From Catenulispora acidiphila DSM 44928 (GTDB lineage: Bacteria > Actinomycetota > Actinomycetes > Streptomycetales > Catenulisporaceae): DNA of 64,000 nt. The notes under the pieces were generated by a model, which ran no database searches, was not told the DNA's origin, and worked only from the letters and a program-made list of their open reading frames with translations. Below, piece after piece: positions 26,057-34,891 of this stretch. Each line of letters begins with the position of its first letter. The stretch's first letter is position 1. The stretch covers positions 7,502,001-7,566,000 of the forward strand of contig NC_013131.1 of the NCBI RefSeq assembly GCF_000024025.1, in the 5' to 3' direction. Both the position numbers and the translations under genes were made by a program.

Positions 26057-26884
26057 TCACGCGTCGCGTCGGCGAAGCAGGATCGCCGAGGCCGCCAGTC
26101 CGAGGACCACCCAGCCGAGCAGTACCACGAATCCCCATGCGGGGGTGAGGGCGTAGCCCTCGGGCAGGCTCGAGGCGAAGGCGCCTCCCGCGGACCCGGG
26201 CAGGAACTTGCCCACGTTCTTGCCCCAGTTTCCCAGCGTGTCCTCGAACAGCACCGGCACGACCAACACGACGCCGACGAAGGCGGTCAGCGCGCCGGGT
26301 GTGCTGCGCACGATCCAGGCCAGAATACCGCCGACCACGCCGATCAACGTCAGGTAGACGCCCGTGCCCAGCACCACCCGCAGCACTCCCGGGTCGGACA
26401 GGGAGTAGCCGGGCCGGTAGTGCGAGAGCAGGCCTTGGGCGGCGAGGAACGCCACGAAGGACATGACGATCATCGAGGTGGCGACCACGCCGACGAACAC
26501 CGCGAGCTTCGCCCAGATCACCGGGATCCGCCGGGGAACCGCCGCGAGCGTCGCCCGGATCATCCCCGTGCTGTACTCGCCAGAGACGAACAAAACACCG
26601 AGCGCGCCGATCAGCAGCTGCCCGAGGTAGTAGCCCTGGAGCGTCGAGGACGGCGCGATGTCGTTCGCCTGGAGGTTGCTGGTCAGATGCCGGGTGTTGT
26701 ACGCGACGATGAGGCCGATGGCCACCATCGCGACCATCGCCACGCCCAGCACGGCCCACGTCGAGCGCAGCGTGCGGAACTTGATCCACTCCGAGGCGAT
26801 CGCCCGCCGCAGGCTCACGGGCTCTGACTCGGTGCGCGCCCGCGCGCCGGCCACGCCGGGGTTCTCGAGCACGGGGACGCTCAC
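26057..26884 (-). CDS. ABC-2 type transporter permease
   Basis: A 275-residue permease starting at GTG 26884, which overlaps the ATPase stop (GTGA). Six hydrophobic helices are visible, beginning after the amphipathic IASEWIKFRTLRSTW. The loop VSGEYSTGMIRATLAAVPRR is the characteristic ABC-2 coupling motif ('EY..GTIR.TL...P.R'). It ends in ILLRRRDA. With the upstream ATPase it forms an exporter, and it is followed by a two-component system in the same operon, a set commonly seen around bacitracin- or lantibiotic-like resistance exporters. Substrate is unknown. Confidence 0.87.
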   Translation of the reverse strand: MSVPVLENPGVAGARARTESEPVSLRRAIASEWIKFRTLRSTWAVLGVAMVAMVAIGLIVAYNTRHLTSNLQANDIAPSSTLQGYYLGQLLIGALGVLFVSGEYSTGMIRATLAAVPRRIPVIWAKLAVFVGVVATSMIVMSFVAFLAAQGLLSHYRPGYSLSDPGVLRVVLGTGVYLTLIGVVGGILAWIVRSTPGALTAFVGVVLVVPVLFEDTLGNWGKNVGKFLPGSAGGAFASSLPEGYALTPAWGFVVLLGWVVLGLAASAILLRRRDA

Positions 26885-27825
26885 GCGGTCACCGCCGACT
26901 CGAATTCGCGGACCTGCGGGCCGACCGAGGATCGGTAGGTGACGGCGTCCTGGGTCAAAGCCATGTAAGCCTCCTCCAACGACGCCGCTGCCGGCGTCAG
27001 CTCGTACAGCGTGATCTGTGCCGAGGCGGCCGACGTGCCGATCTGCTCGTTGGTCAGCCCCGCGACCTCGAGCGTGTCCTCGGCCACGTTGTGGATGGTG
27101 ACGCCGGCGCCGCCGAGCAGCGCGGCCAATTGCGCGGCCTGCGGGGATCGCACCTTGACCAGGTTGGTCGAGGCCTCGGCGATGAACTCGGCCATCGACT
27201 GGTCGCGCAGCAGCCGCCCCCGGCCCACGACGATCACATGGTCCGCCGTCAGCGCCATCTCGCTCATCAGATGCGAGGAGAGGAACACCGTGCGGCCCTC
27301 GTCGGCCAGACCCTTCAGCAGGATGCGGATCCACCGCACCCCGTCGGGATCGAGCCCGTTGACCGGTTCGTCCAAGATGAGCGTGTCGGGATCGGCCAGC
27401 AGCGCCGAGGCGATCCCGACCCGCTGCCCCATGCCGAGGGAGAAGGATCCCACCCGCCGGTCCGCCGCCTCCGCGAGCCCGACCATGTCGATGACCTCCT
27501 CGACCCGGGCGCGCCGGATTCCCGCCGTGGCCGCCATCGCCAGCAGGTGGTTGCGGGCCGAGCGCCCGGGGTGCACCGCCCGCGCCTCCAGCAGCGCGCC
27601 GACCTCGTGCAGCGGACGAGCGTGCTCGGCATAAGACCGGCCGTTGACCGTCACCGTGCCCGAGGTCGGCACGTCCAGTCCCAGGATCATCCGCATCGTC
27701 GTCGACTTCCCGGCCCCGTTCGGGCCCAGGAACCCGGTCACCATCCCCGGCCGCACGGTGAAGCTCAGCCCGTCCACCGCGAGCTTGTCGCCGTAGCGCT
27801 TCGTCAAACCCCGAGCCTCGATCAC
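26881..27825 (-). CDS. ABC transporter ATP-binding protein
   Basis: A 314-residue ATPase. Walker A is GPNGAGKST, signature FSLGMGQRVGIA, Walker B LILDEPVNGLDPDG and the switch His is in LSSHLMSEM. The C-terminal 95 residues are the usual extra domain of drug-type ABC ATPases. The start is GTG 27825 behind GAGGGAGGC. It is the first clear gene of an operon running ATPase, permease, histidine kinase, response regulator, all with overlaps or short gaps. It provides the energy for export through the 26057-26884 permease. Confidence 0.92.
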   Translation of the reverse strand: MIEARGLTKRYGDKLAVDGLSFTVRPGMVTGFLGPNGAGKSTTMRMILGLDVPTSGTVTVNGRSYAEHARPLHEVGALLEARAVHPGRSARNHLLAMAATAGIRRARVEEVIDMVGLAEAADRRVGSFSLGMGQRVGIASALLADPDTLILDEPVNGLDPDGVRWIRILLKGLADEGRTVFLSSHLMSEMALTADHVIVVGRGRLLRDQSMAEFIAEASTNLVKVRSPQAAQLAALLGGAGVTIHNVAEDTLEVAGLTNEQIGTSAASAQITLYELTPAAASLEEAYMALTQDAVTYRSSVGPQVREFESAVTA

Positions 27826-28052
27826 TGCGCCTCCCTCGTCGCCGCGCCACTCGCGCGTCCCCTCGACCGTACGAGGACGGCATCCCCCAGCGGATCATCC
27901 CAGACGCCTATCCTCGCGCCGGCCGGGTCCTCCGACTGGACGACCCGGAGCCTTTGATGGTGCGTGGCTGGGACTCCGTCGAGCACGGTCATCTTGTCGG
28001 GGTACTTCGTGCACTCCGGCGACACAGATACCTTCGTGACGGCATAGGCCAT
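27822..28052 (-). CDS. Small hypothetical protein upstream of the ABC operon
   Basis: A 76-residue frame from ATG 28052 whose TGA overlaps the GTG of the ABC ATPase (GTGA). Codon third positions are GC-rich, as in real genes here, especially in VSPECTKYPDKMTVLDGVPA. I recognise no family. It is acidic-basic mixed, with one Cys and no membrane segment. The overlap suggests translational coupling, but the ATPase has its own ribosome site, so the overlap may be fortuitous. Treat as a possible gene. Confidence 0.42.
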   Translation of the reverse strand: MAYAVTKVSVSPECTKYPDKMTVLDGVPATHHQRLRVVQSEDPAGARIGVWDDPLGDAVLVRSRGRASGAATREAQ

Positions 28053-28252
28053 CGGAGGTCAAAAGTTGCGGTGCGCACCAACGACCTCATTGACGCCGGA
28101 CTACGCAAGGCATCTGGGCTGGCGGATGCCCCGGGCGGGTGTACAGCTGTCGCGGTCCGCGGGGCGGCGGACCAGGCTGGAACCGGTCCGGATACGTGCG
28201 GTTGCCGCCGCCGGTCGACGGCCGACTGGTACGAGCCGAGTCCTGGAAGGTG

Positions 28253-28681
28253 ATGGCCATGGTCCAGGTCCCTCCGAGAGCGCAGCGGGACGCGGGAGCT
28301 GTGCGAGACGGCGCGCCGGCGGCCGGTCCGGCGTTGGCCGGCGTGTGGTTGGTGATCGGTGGCTCTCTGAGCGTGCTTCTCGGCGTCACCGGTATCGCCG
28401 AGGACAGCCTGTTCCACCTTGCGGGCGGCTACGCTTACCGGTTCGACCTGACTGCCTGGGGTTGGATCAACCTGGTGATCGGGGTCGCGGTGGGGATCGC
28501 CGGCGTCGGAGTGTTGGCGGGGGCGCCCTGGGCGCGGACCGCAGGGCTGTTGACGGCCGCAGCGAGCCTGATCTCCCAGTTCATGTTCATCCCGTACTAC
28601 CCGTGGTGGTCCATCAGTGTCATGACGCTCGATCTGTTGGCGATCTGGACGCTGGGCCGGTTCGATCCCGTGCGCAGGTAG
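28253..28681 (+). CDS. Four-helix membrane protein of the DUF7144 type
   Basis: A 142-residue membrane protein, started at ATG 28253 behind GGAAGG. Four hydrophobic helices are visible: AGVWLVIGGSLSVLLGVTGI, the helix in WGWINLVIGVAVGIAGVGVL, AGLLTAAASLISQFMFIPYY and SISVMTLDLLAIWTL. Typical members of this actinobacterial family have FDLTAWGWINL, W-R-T-A-G and YYPWWSI at these places. No activity has been assigned in the family as far as I know. It stands alone between divergent and convergent neighbours. Confidence 0.72.
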   Translation: MAMVQVPPRAQRDAGAVRDGAPAAGPALAGVWLVIGGSLSVLLGVTGIAEDSLFHLAGGYAYRFDLTAWGWINLVIGVAVGIAGVGVLAGAPWARTAGLLTAAASLISQFMFIPYYPWWSISVMTLDLLAIWTLGRFDPVRR

Positions 28682-28814
28682 GTGCCGGAACGCACCGATC
28701 GGGACGAGCCAAGCTATCGCCAGGCGCCAGGACCGGCGAGCGAGCCGGCCACGAACAAGCAGCCCGGTGGCGTCGTTCGCTTTCGGGAAGTCGTTCGTCG
28801 CTCACCCGAGATCG

Positions 28815-29516
28815 TCAGTCCTTCTTGAACGCCTCACGACGCATCATCTGCAGCAGGGTGGGAGCTCCTTCAGAGGTGGTGACCGCGACGGCCTTGTGCA
28901 GGAATCGGGTATCGGTGACCTGCGCCAGCATGCTGGCGGCGAGGTCGGCGCGGCTGGTGAAGATGCCGGGTGCCTCATCCTCATACAGCTGGTAGGCCGT
29001 CACGTCAGGGGCGTCGAACAGGCCCGACGGCCGCATGATCGTCCACTCCAGGCCGCTGGTGCGGACCAGGTCTTCCATGCGGCGCATGTCGGCATAGGTC
29101 GTTTTGCCGATCGTCCTGGTGACCAGCGGCTGCAGGACACGGTTGAGGAGGAACCCGCCGTCCGCGTGGTGGTGCGGCTCGGTGGCGCTTGAGCTGATCA
29201 CCACCAGACGCTTGATTCCGTGCCGAGGCATCGCGGCGGCTATGGTGCGGGTGCCCTGGCTGTAGATATCGATCGGCTTGCGGGTGAAGGGCACTCCGAG
29301 TGTGGAGAGCACCACGTCGGCACCGTCGAGCGCACGGTCGACAGCCTCGGAGTCGTAGACGTCCGCCGGCGCCACGTTCAGGTGATCGTCGCTGATCGGG
29401 TACTCAGCGGGCCTGCGGGTGACGGCCGTGACGTCGTATCCGGCGTCGAGCGCTTGCCGGGTCAATTGCCGTCCGGTAAGCCCGTGAGCTCCGAAAACAG
29501 TGATCCTCATGGCCAA
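28815..29516 (-). CDS. NAD(P)H-binding atypical SDR
   Basis: A 233-residue Rossmann protein, start ATG 29516 (ATG 29510 is equally possible). The dinucleotide loop is VFGAHGLTGRQLT, with TAVTRRPAE ending the second strand and DVYDSEAV, VVLSTLGVPF, LVVISSSATEP following. WTIMRPSGLFD is the shared NmrA/flavin-reductase-like active-site segment. Catalytic Tyr-Lys is not conserved. An inverted repeat in its promoter region (29574-29588) suggests dedicated repression. It is one of four such enzymes in this window, each next to a regulator or palindrome. Confidence 0.83.
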   Translation of the reverse strand: MAMRITVFGAHGLTGRQLTRQALDAGYDVTAVTRRPAEYPISDDHLNVAPADVYDSEAVDRALDGADVVLSTLGVPFTRKPIDIYSQGTRTIAAAMPRHGIKRLVVISSSATEPHHHADGGFLLNRVLQPLVTRTIGKTTYADMRRMEDLVRTSGLEWTIMRPSGLFDAPDVTAYQLYEDEAPGIFTSRADLAASMLAQVTDTRFLHKAVAVTTSEGAPTLLQMMRREAFKKD

Positions 29517-29573
29517 GCTCCTTCTGGCCTGCCCAAAACACGGGCGTCAGCCAAATAGTACGAGTTCGATAAG

Positions 29574-29588
29574 CTATGAGAGTCATAG
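29574..29588. promoter_or_regulatory. Inverted repeat upstream of the SDR gene
   Basis: CTATGA-GAG-TCATAG, 6-bp perfect arms with a 3-nt centre, 58 bp upstream of the SDR start in an AT-rich island. It is likely an operator for an HxlR/MarR/TetR-type repressor not identified here. Confidence 0.5.
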
Positions 29589-29727
29589 TATCCCATGCAC
29601 GCGGCATCGGGCACCGGCCCTCGTCTGGAGCCCCCATCACGTTTGATCTTGAGCAGTCAGGACACCAGAGCCAACCGGGGTTTTGTGACGTCGCAGGTAT
29701 CGCCACTTCAAGGGGAGAGGGTCGGGC

Positions 29728-30912
29728 ATGACTGAGGGAGGGACGGTTCTGCCATCGGCGACCGTGGCGGGGCGTGAAGGTCTGCGCGCGACAGAATCCG
29801 GCGTAGGGCGATCGCCGGAGGAGCCGGATGCGCCGGCAGGTCAGCGGCTGTGGATTCCGGGGCGGGTCACACGGCGGCCTCCTGCGCAGCGGTCCTGGTT
29901 CCAGATCGGCTACGGGTTCACCGCCGGGGCGATCCTGGCGTATGCGACTGCGGAGGCGATCCTGCGATCCGCGCAGGTTTTGGTTCTGGTCCTGCTCTCG
30001 GCGTTTCTCGCCGTCAGTCTGGAGCCGATCGTGGTGGGCCTGGTGCGGCTCCGGCTGCGCCGCGGCCTGGCGGTCGCTGTGGTGCTGGTCGGATTCACCG
30101 CCGTGCTGGGCGGCTTCCTCGCTCTGGTGATCCCGCCGGTGAGCAACGAGATCACTGCCCTGACCAAGGAGATCCCCACGTGGTTGCAGGAGATTCACGA
30201 CCACCACTCGCAGCTGGGCAAGATCGAGGACCGCTACCACCTGGTCGCGAAGGCCAAGGCGCAATTCGCCTCCGGTGACGCCTCCGGCAAACTCGTCTCC
30301 GGTCTGCTGACCGCCGGGCAGATCATCGTCGGCGCGGTCACCTCGACCTTCATCGTCATCACCCTGACGATCTACTTCCTCGTCGGGATGCCCGCGGTGA
30401 GGGACTTCGGGCTGCGGTTCGTCAGTGCGCGCAACCGCCCCCGCAGCGCGGACCTGACCAACCAGATCCTGCTGCAAGTCGGCCGGTACATGCTCGCCAA
30501 CCTGGCGACCTCGGCGCTGGCCGGACTGGCCACCTTCATCTGGTGCATGGCCGTCGGCGTGCCGTACGCGGCGGTGCTTGGCTTCCTGGTCGCCATCATG
30601 GACATGGTCCCGGTCATCGGCTCGACGGTCGGGGGCGCCGCGGTCAGCCTGGTCGCGCTGTCGGTCTCGGTGCCGACCGCCGTGGCCTCGCTGGTCTTCT
30701 ACACCCTGTTCCGGTTCGCCGAAGACCACCTGATCAATCCGCTGACGATGAAGTACACAGTGCGGATCCACCCCATCGCGACCATGATCGCGGTGCTGGT
30801 CATGGGAACCCTGATGGGCCTGGTCGGCGCCCTGATCGCGGTACCGACCGCCACCGCGATCAGTCTCATACTCCAGGAAGTGGTCTTCCCCAAACGCGAC
30901 CAGGCCGTTTAG
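29728..30912 (+). CDS. AI-2E family transporter (TerC/YdiK-like permease)
   Basis: A 394-residue membrane protein beginning at ATG 29728 behind GGGGAGAGGG. After a 60-residue cytoplasmic N-terminus it has about eight hydrophobic helices. Family landmarks are present: LSAFLAVSLEPIVVGL near the second helix, VIPPVSNEITAL, and the conserved C-terminal AEDHLINPLTMKYTVRIHPI followed by GALIAVPTATAI. AI-2E permeases have been linked to export of autoinducer-2 or to Na+/H+ exchange in different species, so the substrate here is open. It stands alone. Confidence 0.9.
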   Translation: MTEGGTVLPSATVAGREGLRATESGVGRSPEEPDAPAGQRLWIPGRVTRRPPAQRSWFQIGYGFTAGAILAYATAEAILRSAQVLVLVLLSAFLAVSLEPIVVGLVRLRLRRGLAVAVVLVGFTAVLGGFLALVIPPVSNEITALTKEIPTWLQEIHDHHSQLGKIEDRYHLVAKAKAQFASGDASGKLVSGLLTAGQIIVGAVTSTFIVITLTIYFLVGMPAVRDFGLRFVSARNRPRSADLTNQILLQVGRYMLANLATSALAGLATFIWCMAVGVPYAAVLGFLVAIMDMVPVIGSTVGGAAVSLVALSVSVPTAVASLVFYTLFRFAEDHLINPLTMKYTVRIHPIATMIAVLVMGTLMGLVGALIAVPTATAISLILQEVVFPKRDQAV

Positions 30913-30976
30913 GCGGGGTTGGCGCCCAGGTCACGTCGCGAGCCGGCCGTTGAACTTGACGGCGTCCAGGTACCGG

Positions 30977-31417
30977 TCAGCGGCGGGCGGTGGACAGGAT
31001 GACGAGGAACTGGCCGCCGCCGGCCTCGATGCCGGCGGTCACCGGCAGCCCCGGCACCAGTCGGGAGAACCGGTCCGTCAGCCACTCCGCCGCCGCTTGA
31101 GCGTCCTGCTTGGTCGGACAACGGCCCACCACCTCGCGGCCTCCCTTGCGCTCCAGCCTCTCGGCGACGGTGATCAGCGGTGCGGGTTCGACGACGTACA
31201 GGTCGTCCGGCCAGGCGATGACCGCCTGGACCGCGCCCTTACGGGTGTTGCACCCGCGGTGTGCGAGCCGTTCGGCGACCTTGGCCTTCCGGTCGGCGGT
31301 TCGGCTGTCGACGCTGGGCCCCCGCGGGTCGTTCACCGACATGTCGGGGTCGACCGGTTCGTCGCACACCCAGCATCGCCAGCCGTCGCGTTCGGCCACG
31401 TCGTCAAGGAGAGTCAC
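30977..31417 (-). CDS. HNH-like zinc-finger protein of unknown role
   Basis: A 146-residue protein from GTG 31417. The N-terminus RDGWRCWVCDEPVDPDMS, then RGCNTRKGA, forms a C-x2-C ... G-C-N pattern like the HNH nuclease fold, where the second pair is normally 'H..CN..KG'. Here the His that precedes C-N is Arg-Gly (HRGCNTRKG), so His is shifted by two. The C-terminal half is an alpha/beta region ending QFLVILSTARR with no recognised family. Similar proteins occur widely in actinomycetes as hypothetical. Nuclease activity is possible but not shown. Confidence 0.68.
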   Translation of the reverse strand: MTLLDDVAERDGWRCWVCDEPVDPDMSVNDPRGPSVDSRTADRKAKVAERLAHRGCNTRKGAVQAVIAWPDDLYVVEPAPLITVAERLERKGGREVVGRCPTKQDAQAAAEWLTDRFSRLVPGLPVTAGIEAGGGQFLVILSTARR

Positions 31418-31490
31418 CGGAGCAGACTAGCCCGCCGGGCGGCTTCTCGCCGGTGGTCTCATGCGGATAGACGATCGGACGGCGATGCGC

Positions 31491-32189
31491 TTATTGGCCA
31501 GGTGGTTGAGGAATCTGGCGGCCTTGCTCCTTCTGATAGCCGGTCAGAAAGGCGCGCACCCCGGAGGCGATGATCAGCTCGGTCTCCGCCTCGGGCAGGG
31601 GGACCGCGCCGTTGCCTGAGCGCTCGGTGATCTCGGCGAAGGCCAACAGATGGAAATGCCGTGCGGTCCGGTCGGGATCGTCTGATCGCAGCAGGCCGGA
31701 CCGGGCCAGGCGGTCGAAATGGCGCGCCAGGTCGGTGCGCGCTGCCAGCGGTCCGCTCTCGTACCAAGCCTCGACGAGTCGGGGGTCCAGATGCGCTGAC
31801 TCGGCGGCGACTTGGCGAGCGACGGCGAAGTGGGCCGGGAAGAGGTCCATCGTGGCGACCCAGTCGCGGGCGAGCGCGACGAGGGCTCCCTCTATCTGCG
31901 CGGCATCCGTGACAGGAGTCAGACGGGCTGCGGTATGGGCGGACAGGGCGCTGTGCACATCGGTCGCGCCTCCGGTGACGACCTCAGCGAACAGGTGCTC
32001 CTTGTCTCCGAAGTGGTTGTAGACAGTGCGGGTGGAAACCCCGGCCTGAGCGGCGATGGCGTCGACGGACGCGCGCGTGTAGCCGTCGCGGCCGAAAACG
32101 GCGCGGGCGCCGTCGATGATCGCCGCGCGCTTGGCGATCCGGCCGCCGCGCGGCTGGGAATGCGTTGGCCCAGGTCCCGGCATGTCCAC
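31491..32189 (-). CDS. TetR-family transcriptional regulator
   Basis: A 232-residue regulator. The HTH is RAVFGRDGYTRASVDAIAAQ, AGVSTRTVYNHFGDKEHLF, a textbook TetR domain at residues 20-75. The C-terminal ligand domain is helical, with no recognisable subfamily. It is divergent from the NmrA-like gene at 32296, with about 100 bp between them, so autoregulation together with control of that gene is the expected arrangement. The start ATG is 32189; the N-terminal 15 residues are unconserved and the real start might be a later codon. Confidence 0.9.
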   Translation of the reverse strand: MDMPGPGPTHSQPRGGRIAKRAAIIDGARAVFGRDGYTRASVDAIAAQAGVSTRTVYNHFGDKEHLFAEVVTGGATDVHSALSAHTAARLTPVTDAAQIEGALVALARDWVATMDLFPAHFAVARQVAAESAHLDPRLVEAWYESGPLAARTDLARHFDRLARSGLLRSDDPDRTARHFHLLAFAEITERSGNGAVPLPEAETELIIASGVRAFLTGYQKEQGRQIPQPPGQ

Positions 32190-32295
32190 CTCTCAAATTT
32201 GCAGTCATCGTTTTACTTAGTTGCACCTTCCGTTGTAGTTTAGCGAACCTGGCCAGCCCCGCATGCCAGTCCTCGCCGAAACCTTGGAGATGCCT

Positions 32296-33165
32296 GTGTA
32301 CGTCGTCACAGCAGCCACCGGCCAGCTCGGTCAGCTCGTTGTTCGCCACCTGCTCCACCGCGTCGATGCCGACCAGATCGCCGTCGTGGTCCGGAACGCT
32401 TCGCGCGCCACACATCCCGCCGAGCACGGGATCGAAGTCCGGGTCGCAGACTACGACGACCCGGCGTCACTGGCCGGGGCCTTCGGCGCCGGCGACCGCG
32501 TTCTGCTCATCTCTGGTAACCAGTTCGGAGCCCGTCTGACCCAGCACGCGAACGTCATCGCCGCCGCCAAATCATCCGGCATAGCCCAGTTGGCCTACAC
32601 CAGCATCCTCGGCGGCCCATCGGCGAACTTCCCGGTCGCCGACGACCACCACGTCACGGAGCAGGCGCTCCTCGAGTCCGGACTTCCGTTCACGCTTCTG
32701 CGCAACGGCTGGTACACCGAGAACTACACCAGCCAGCTGACCGCGGCTCTGCACCACGGCGCAGTCGTCGGTGCCGCCGCGCCCGCCAGCCGTCTGGCCA
32801 CCGCCGCCCGCGCCGACTACGCCGAAGCCGCCGCAGTGGTCCTGGTCGGCGCGGGCCACGAGAACAACGTGTACGAACTCAGCGGCGACACCGCATGGAG
32901 CCTGGAGGAGTATGCTGCCGAAATCTCCCGCCAGACCGCCTCGACCGTTCCCTACCGGCAACTCCCGCCTGCCGACTACGAGGACTTCCTCGCCGGCCTC
33001 GGACTGCCGACACCGATGCTCAGCGTGTTCACCGCGACCGAGGCTGCCATCGACCGCGGCGAACTCGCCGACACCGGCGGCGACCTCCGCCGCCTGATCG
33101 GACGACCAACGACGACCCTGGCCGAATCCATCGCCGCCGAACTCGCCGAACTCACCTCCCGCTGA
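32296..33165 (+). CDS. NmrA-family NAD(P)H-binding oxidoreductase
   Basis: A QOR2/NmrA-like protein of about 289 residues: VYVVTAATGQLGQLVVRHLL binds the dinucleotide, VVVRN ends strand two, LLISGNQFG and AYTSILGGPSANF follow, and LPFTLLRNGWYTENY is the diagnostic active-site segment of this group. Such enzymes reduce quinones or sense the NADP(H) ratio. I prefer the GTG at 32296, with TTGGAG 7 nt upstream; ATG 32290 or 32263 are possible but lack a spaced ribosome site. It is divergent from the TetR gene and its stop overlaps the MFS gene end by 14 bp. Confidence 0.85.
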   Translation: MYVVTAATGQLGQLVVRHLLHRVDADQIAVVVRNASRATHPAEHGIEVRVADYDDPASLAGAFGAGDRVLLISGNQFGARLTQHANVIAAAKSSGIAQLAYTSILGGPSANFPVADDHHVTEQALLESGLPFTLLRNGWYTENYTSQLTAALHHGAVVGAAAPASRLATAARADYAEAAAVVLVGAGHENNVYELSGDTAWSLEEYAAEISRQTASTVPYRQLPPADYEDFLAGLGLPTPMLSVFTATEAAIDRGELADTGGDLRRLIGRPTTTLAESIAAELAELTSR

Positions 33166-34531
33166 TGCGCCGAGAATCACCACCCGAGGACCAGCGTCTG
33201 AGGGGCGGCGCTGTGATGTCGTCCAGATCTTTGATCCTCCGCAACGGCGAGAAGACCAGGAACAGGCTCGTGCTCAACAATCCCAGGGCGGCGACGGCCA
33301 GCGCGGTTCGCGGGCCCGCCAGAGTGCCGAGCCAGCCTCCGAGCAGTGCGCCTACAGGTTTGACGCCTTGGGCCACGAACATGTAGGCCGCGTTGGCCCG
33401 ACCGAGGAGGTGCGGAGGTGTGAGCGTCTGACGCACGGTCATGACGTGAACGTTGCAGGCGGTGATCCCGAAGCCCTGGACGAGGAAGGCGGCCGCGAAC
33501 AGCGGTACGGCCCACATCCCGCGCTGCGCGGCGGGCAACGCCAGCGGAGCCAGATCGCCGATGACGGCGGAGCCGATCAAGGTCCGGTTCAGGCCCAGTC
33601 GGTGAGCAGCCGGCACCGTCACGGCGGAGCCTGCGAGGGCCCCGACCGCCCCGATCGCGAGGGTCACGCCCAGCATTCCGGCGCTCATTCCCATCTGCGT
33701 GACGGCGAACAGCGCCAACACCGTCTGAGCCATCTGCCAGAAGAGGTTGTAGCTGGCCGCCTCCCCGACGAAGGCTCGCAGGTAGGCGTTGCCGAACGAG
33801 AAGCGGAAGCCCTCTGCGATGTGCGACAAGGCGCTCCCATCGGCAGGTGCGGCAGGAACCTCCCGCCGCCGTACCCGTGCGAAGCCTGCGGCTGAGAACA
33901 GGTAGGACACCGAATCCGCGGCCAGGGCGAACGGCGCGCCGACGATCAGAGCCAGCACGCCGCCCAGCCCCGGTCCGCCGATCTCCGCCACCGACTCGCT
34001 TGCCGTCAGACGGGAGTTGGCCATCGCCAAGTGAGCAGAGGGAACGATCTGCGGGAGATAGGACCGGTAGGCGACGGTGAAGAAGACGCGGAACACTCCG
34101 GCCAGCCCGGCCAATCCGAGCAGCCAGCCGAAGGACAACCGGCCCAGCACGGCGAGGATCGGGATCGCCCCCACCGCGACCGACTGGCCCAGATCGGAGA
34201 TGATCAGCACCGCGCGACGCTGCCAGCGATCGACCAGCCATCCGGCAACGAGGCCCAGAACCAGCCACGGCGCGTAGACCAGCGCTCCAAGAACGCCCAG
34301 TTGACCGGGCGATGCCTTCAGCACCAGCACCGCGGTCAGCGGCAGGCACAGCTGGAAGACCTGGCTGCCGATGAGCGAGACGGTCTCGCCGGCCCACACC
34401 GAGCGGAAATCAGCGCGCCACGGCCTGGACGGACCGCGCTCGGCGTCGAATGAATCGGGCGAGTCGGACGAATCAGCCTGTTGTGATCGGGCGTTGACGG
34501 ACACGGCGAGCGGGTGCCCCGGAGCGAGCAC
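33152..34531 (-). CDS. MFS exporter
   Basis: An approximately 459-residue major facilitator protein with 11-12 hydrophobic helices. After an acidic-polar N-terminus the first helix region starts DFRSVWAGETVSLIGSQVFQ. The family-A motif is GWLVDRWQRRAVLIISDLG between helices 2 and 3. The pattern matches the drug/siderophore-exporter branch (MFS_3-like). The start is uncertain: GTG 34531, with GGTGA behind it, is preferred, but the frame is open to 34615. It is convergent with the NmrA gene and overlaps it by 14 bp. Substrate is unknown. Confidence 0.85.
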   Translation of the reverse strand: MLAPGHPLAVSVNARSQQADSSDSPDSFDAERGPSRPWRADFRSVWAGETVSLIGSQVFQLCLPLTAVLVLKASPGQLGVLGALVYAPWLVLGLVAGWLVDRWQRRAVLIISDLGQSVAVGAIPILAVLGRLSFGWLLGLAGLAGVFRVFFTVAYRSYLPQIVPSAHLAMANSRLTASESVAEIGGPGLGGVLALIVGAPFALAADSVSYLFSAAGFARVRRREVPAAPADGSALSHIAEGFRFSFGNAYLRAFVGEAASYNLFWQMAQTVLALFAVTQMGMSAGMLGVTLAIGAVGALAGSAVTVPAAHRLGLNRTLIGSAVIGDLAPLALPAAQRGMWAVPLFAAAFLVQGFGITACNVHVMTVRQTLTPPHLLGRANAAYMFVAQGVKPVGALLGGWLGTLAGPRTALAVAALGLLSTSLFLVFSPLRRIKDLDDITAPPLRRWSSGGDSRRISGR

Positions 34532-34891
34532 ACTATTCACCGCGGCTGAGGTGGACGATCGCTGCACTGAGTGCGGCGGCGAATCCACTCGAGGCTGCGT
34601 AAGACAGCAATCCACTCCAGGCCGCGTAAGACAGCGGAGTGTCGATGTCCGCCGTGAGCGGCATCGTGGGCATCAGCAGCCAGATGTTGACGGTGCCGCT
34701 CCTCGCCGCGCTGGGAGCTGGCCTACGAGTGCCGTCTGCCCGTGGCCGCGAGGATCGTCACCTACCGGTGCGGTATGCGAGCGTCGGCCGCAGCAGAAAT
34801 TTGATGAGCTCCGCCGATCCGCTTCCTCGACGCAGCTCTAGGGCTGGTGCGCGGGCGGACCGGCGGAGCTGAGAGCCGCAGGGCCGGGCTT
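34532..34891. other. Intergenic region
   Basis: About 360 bp between two minus-strand genes. It holds the 27-bp tandem repeat. An open frame at 34639-34872 (+) shows no recognisable pattern and is not called. Confidence 0.4.
34582..34635. repeat. Two tandem 27-bp repeats
   Basis: Copy 1 is 34582-34608 and copy 2 is 34609-34635. They differ at only two positions (10 and 15) and both end GCGTAAGACAGC. They lie just upstream of the MFS gene, possibly within its promoter. A recent duplication or an operator pair is possible. Confidence 0.85.
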
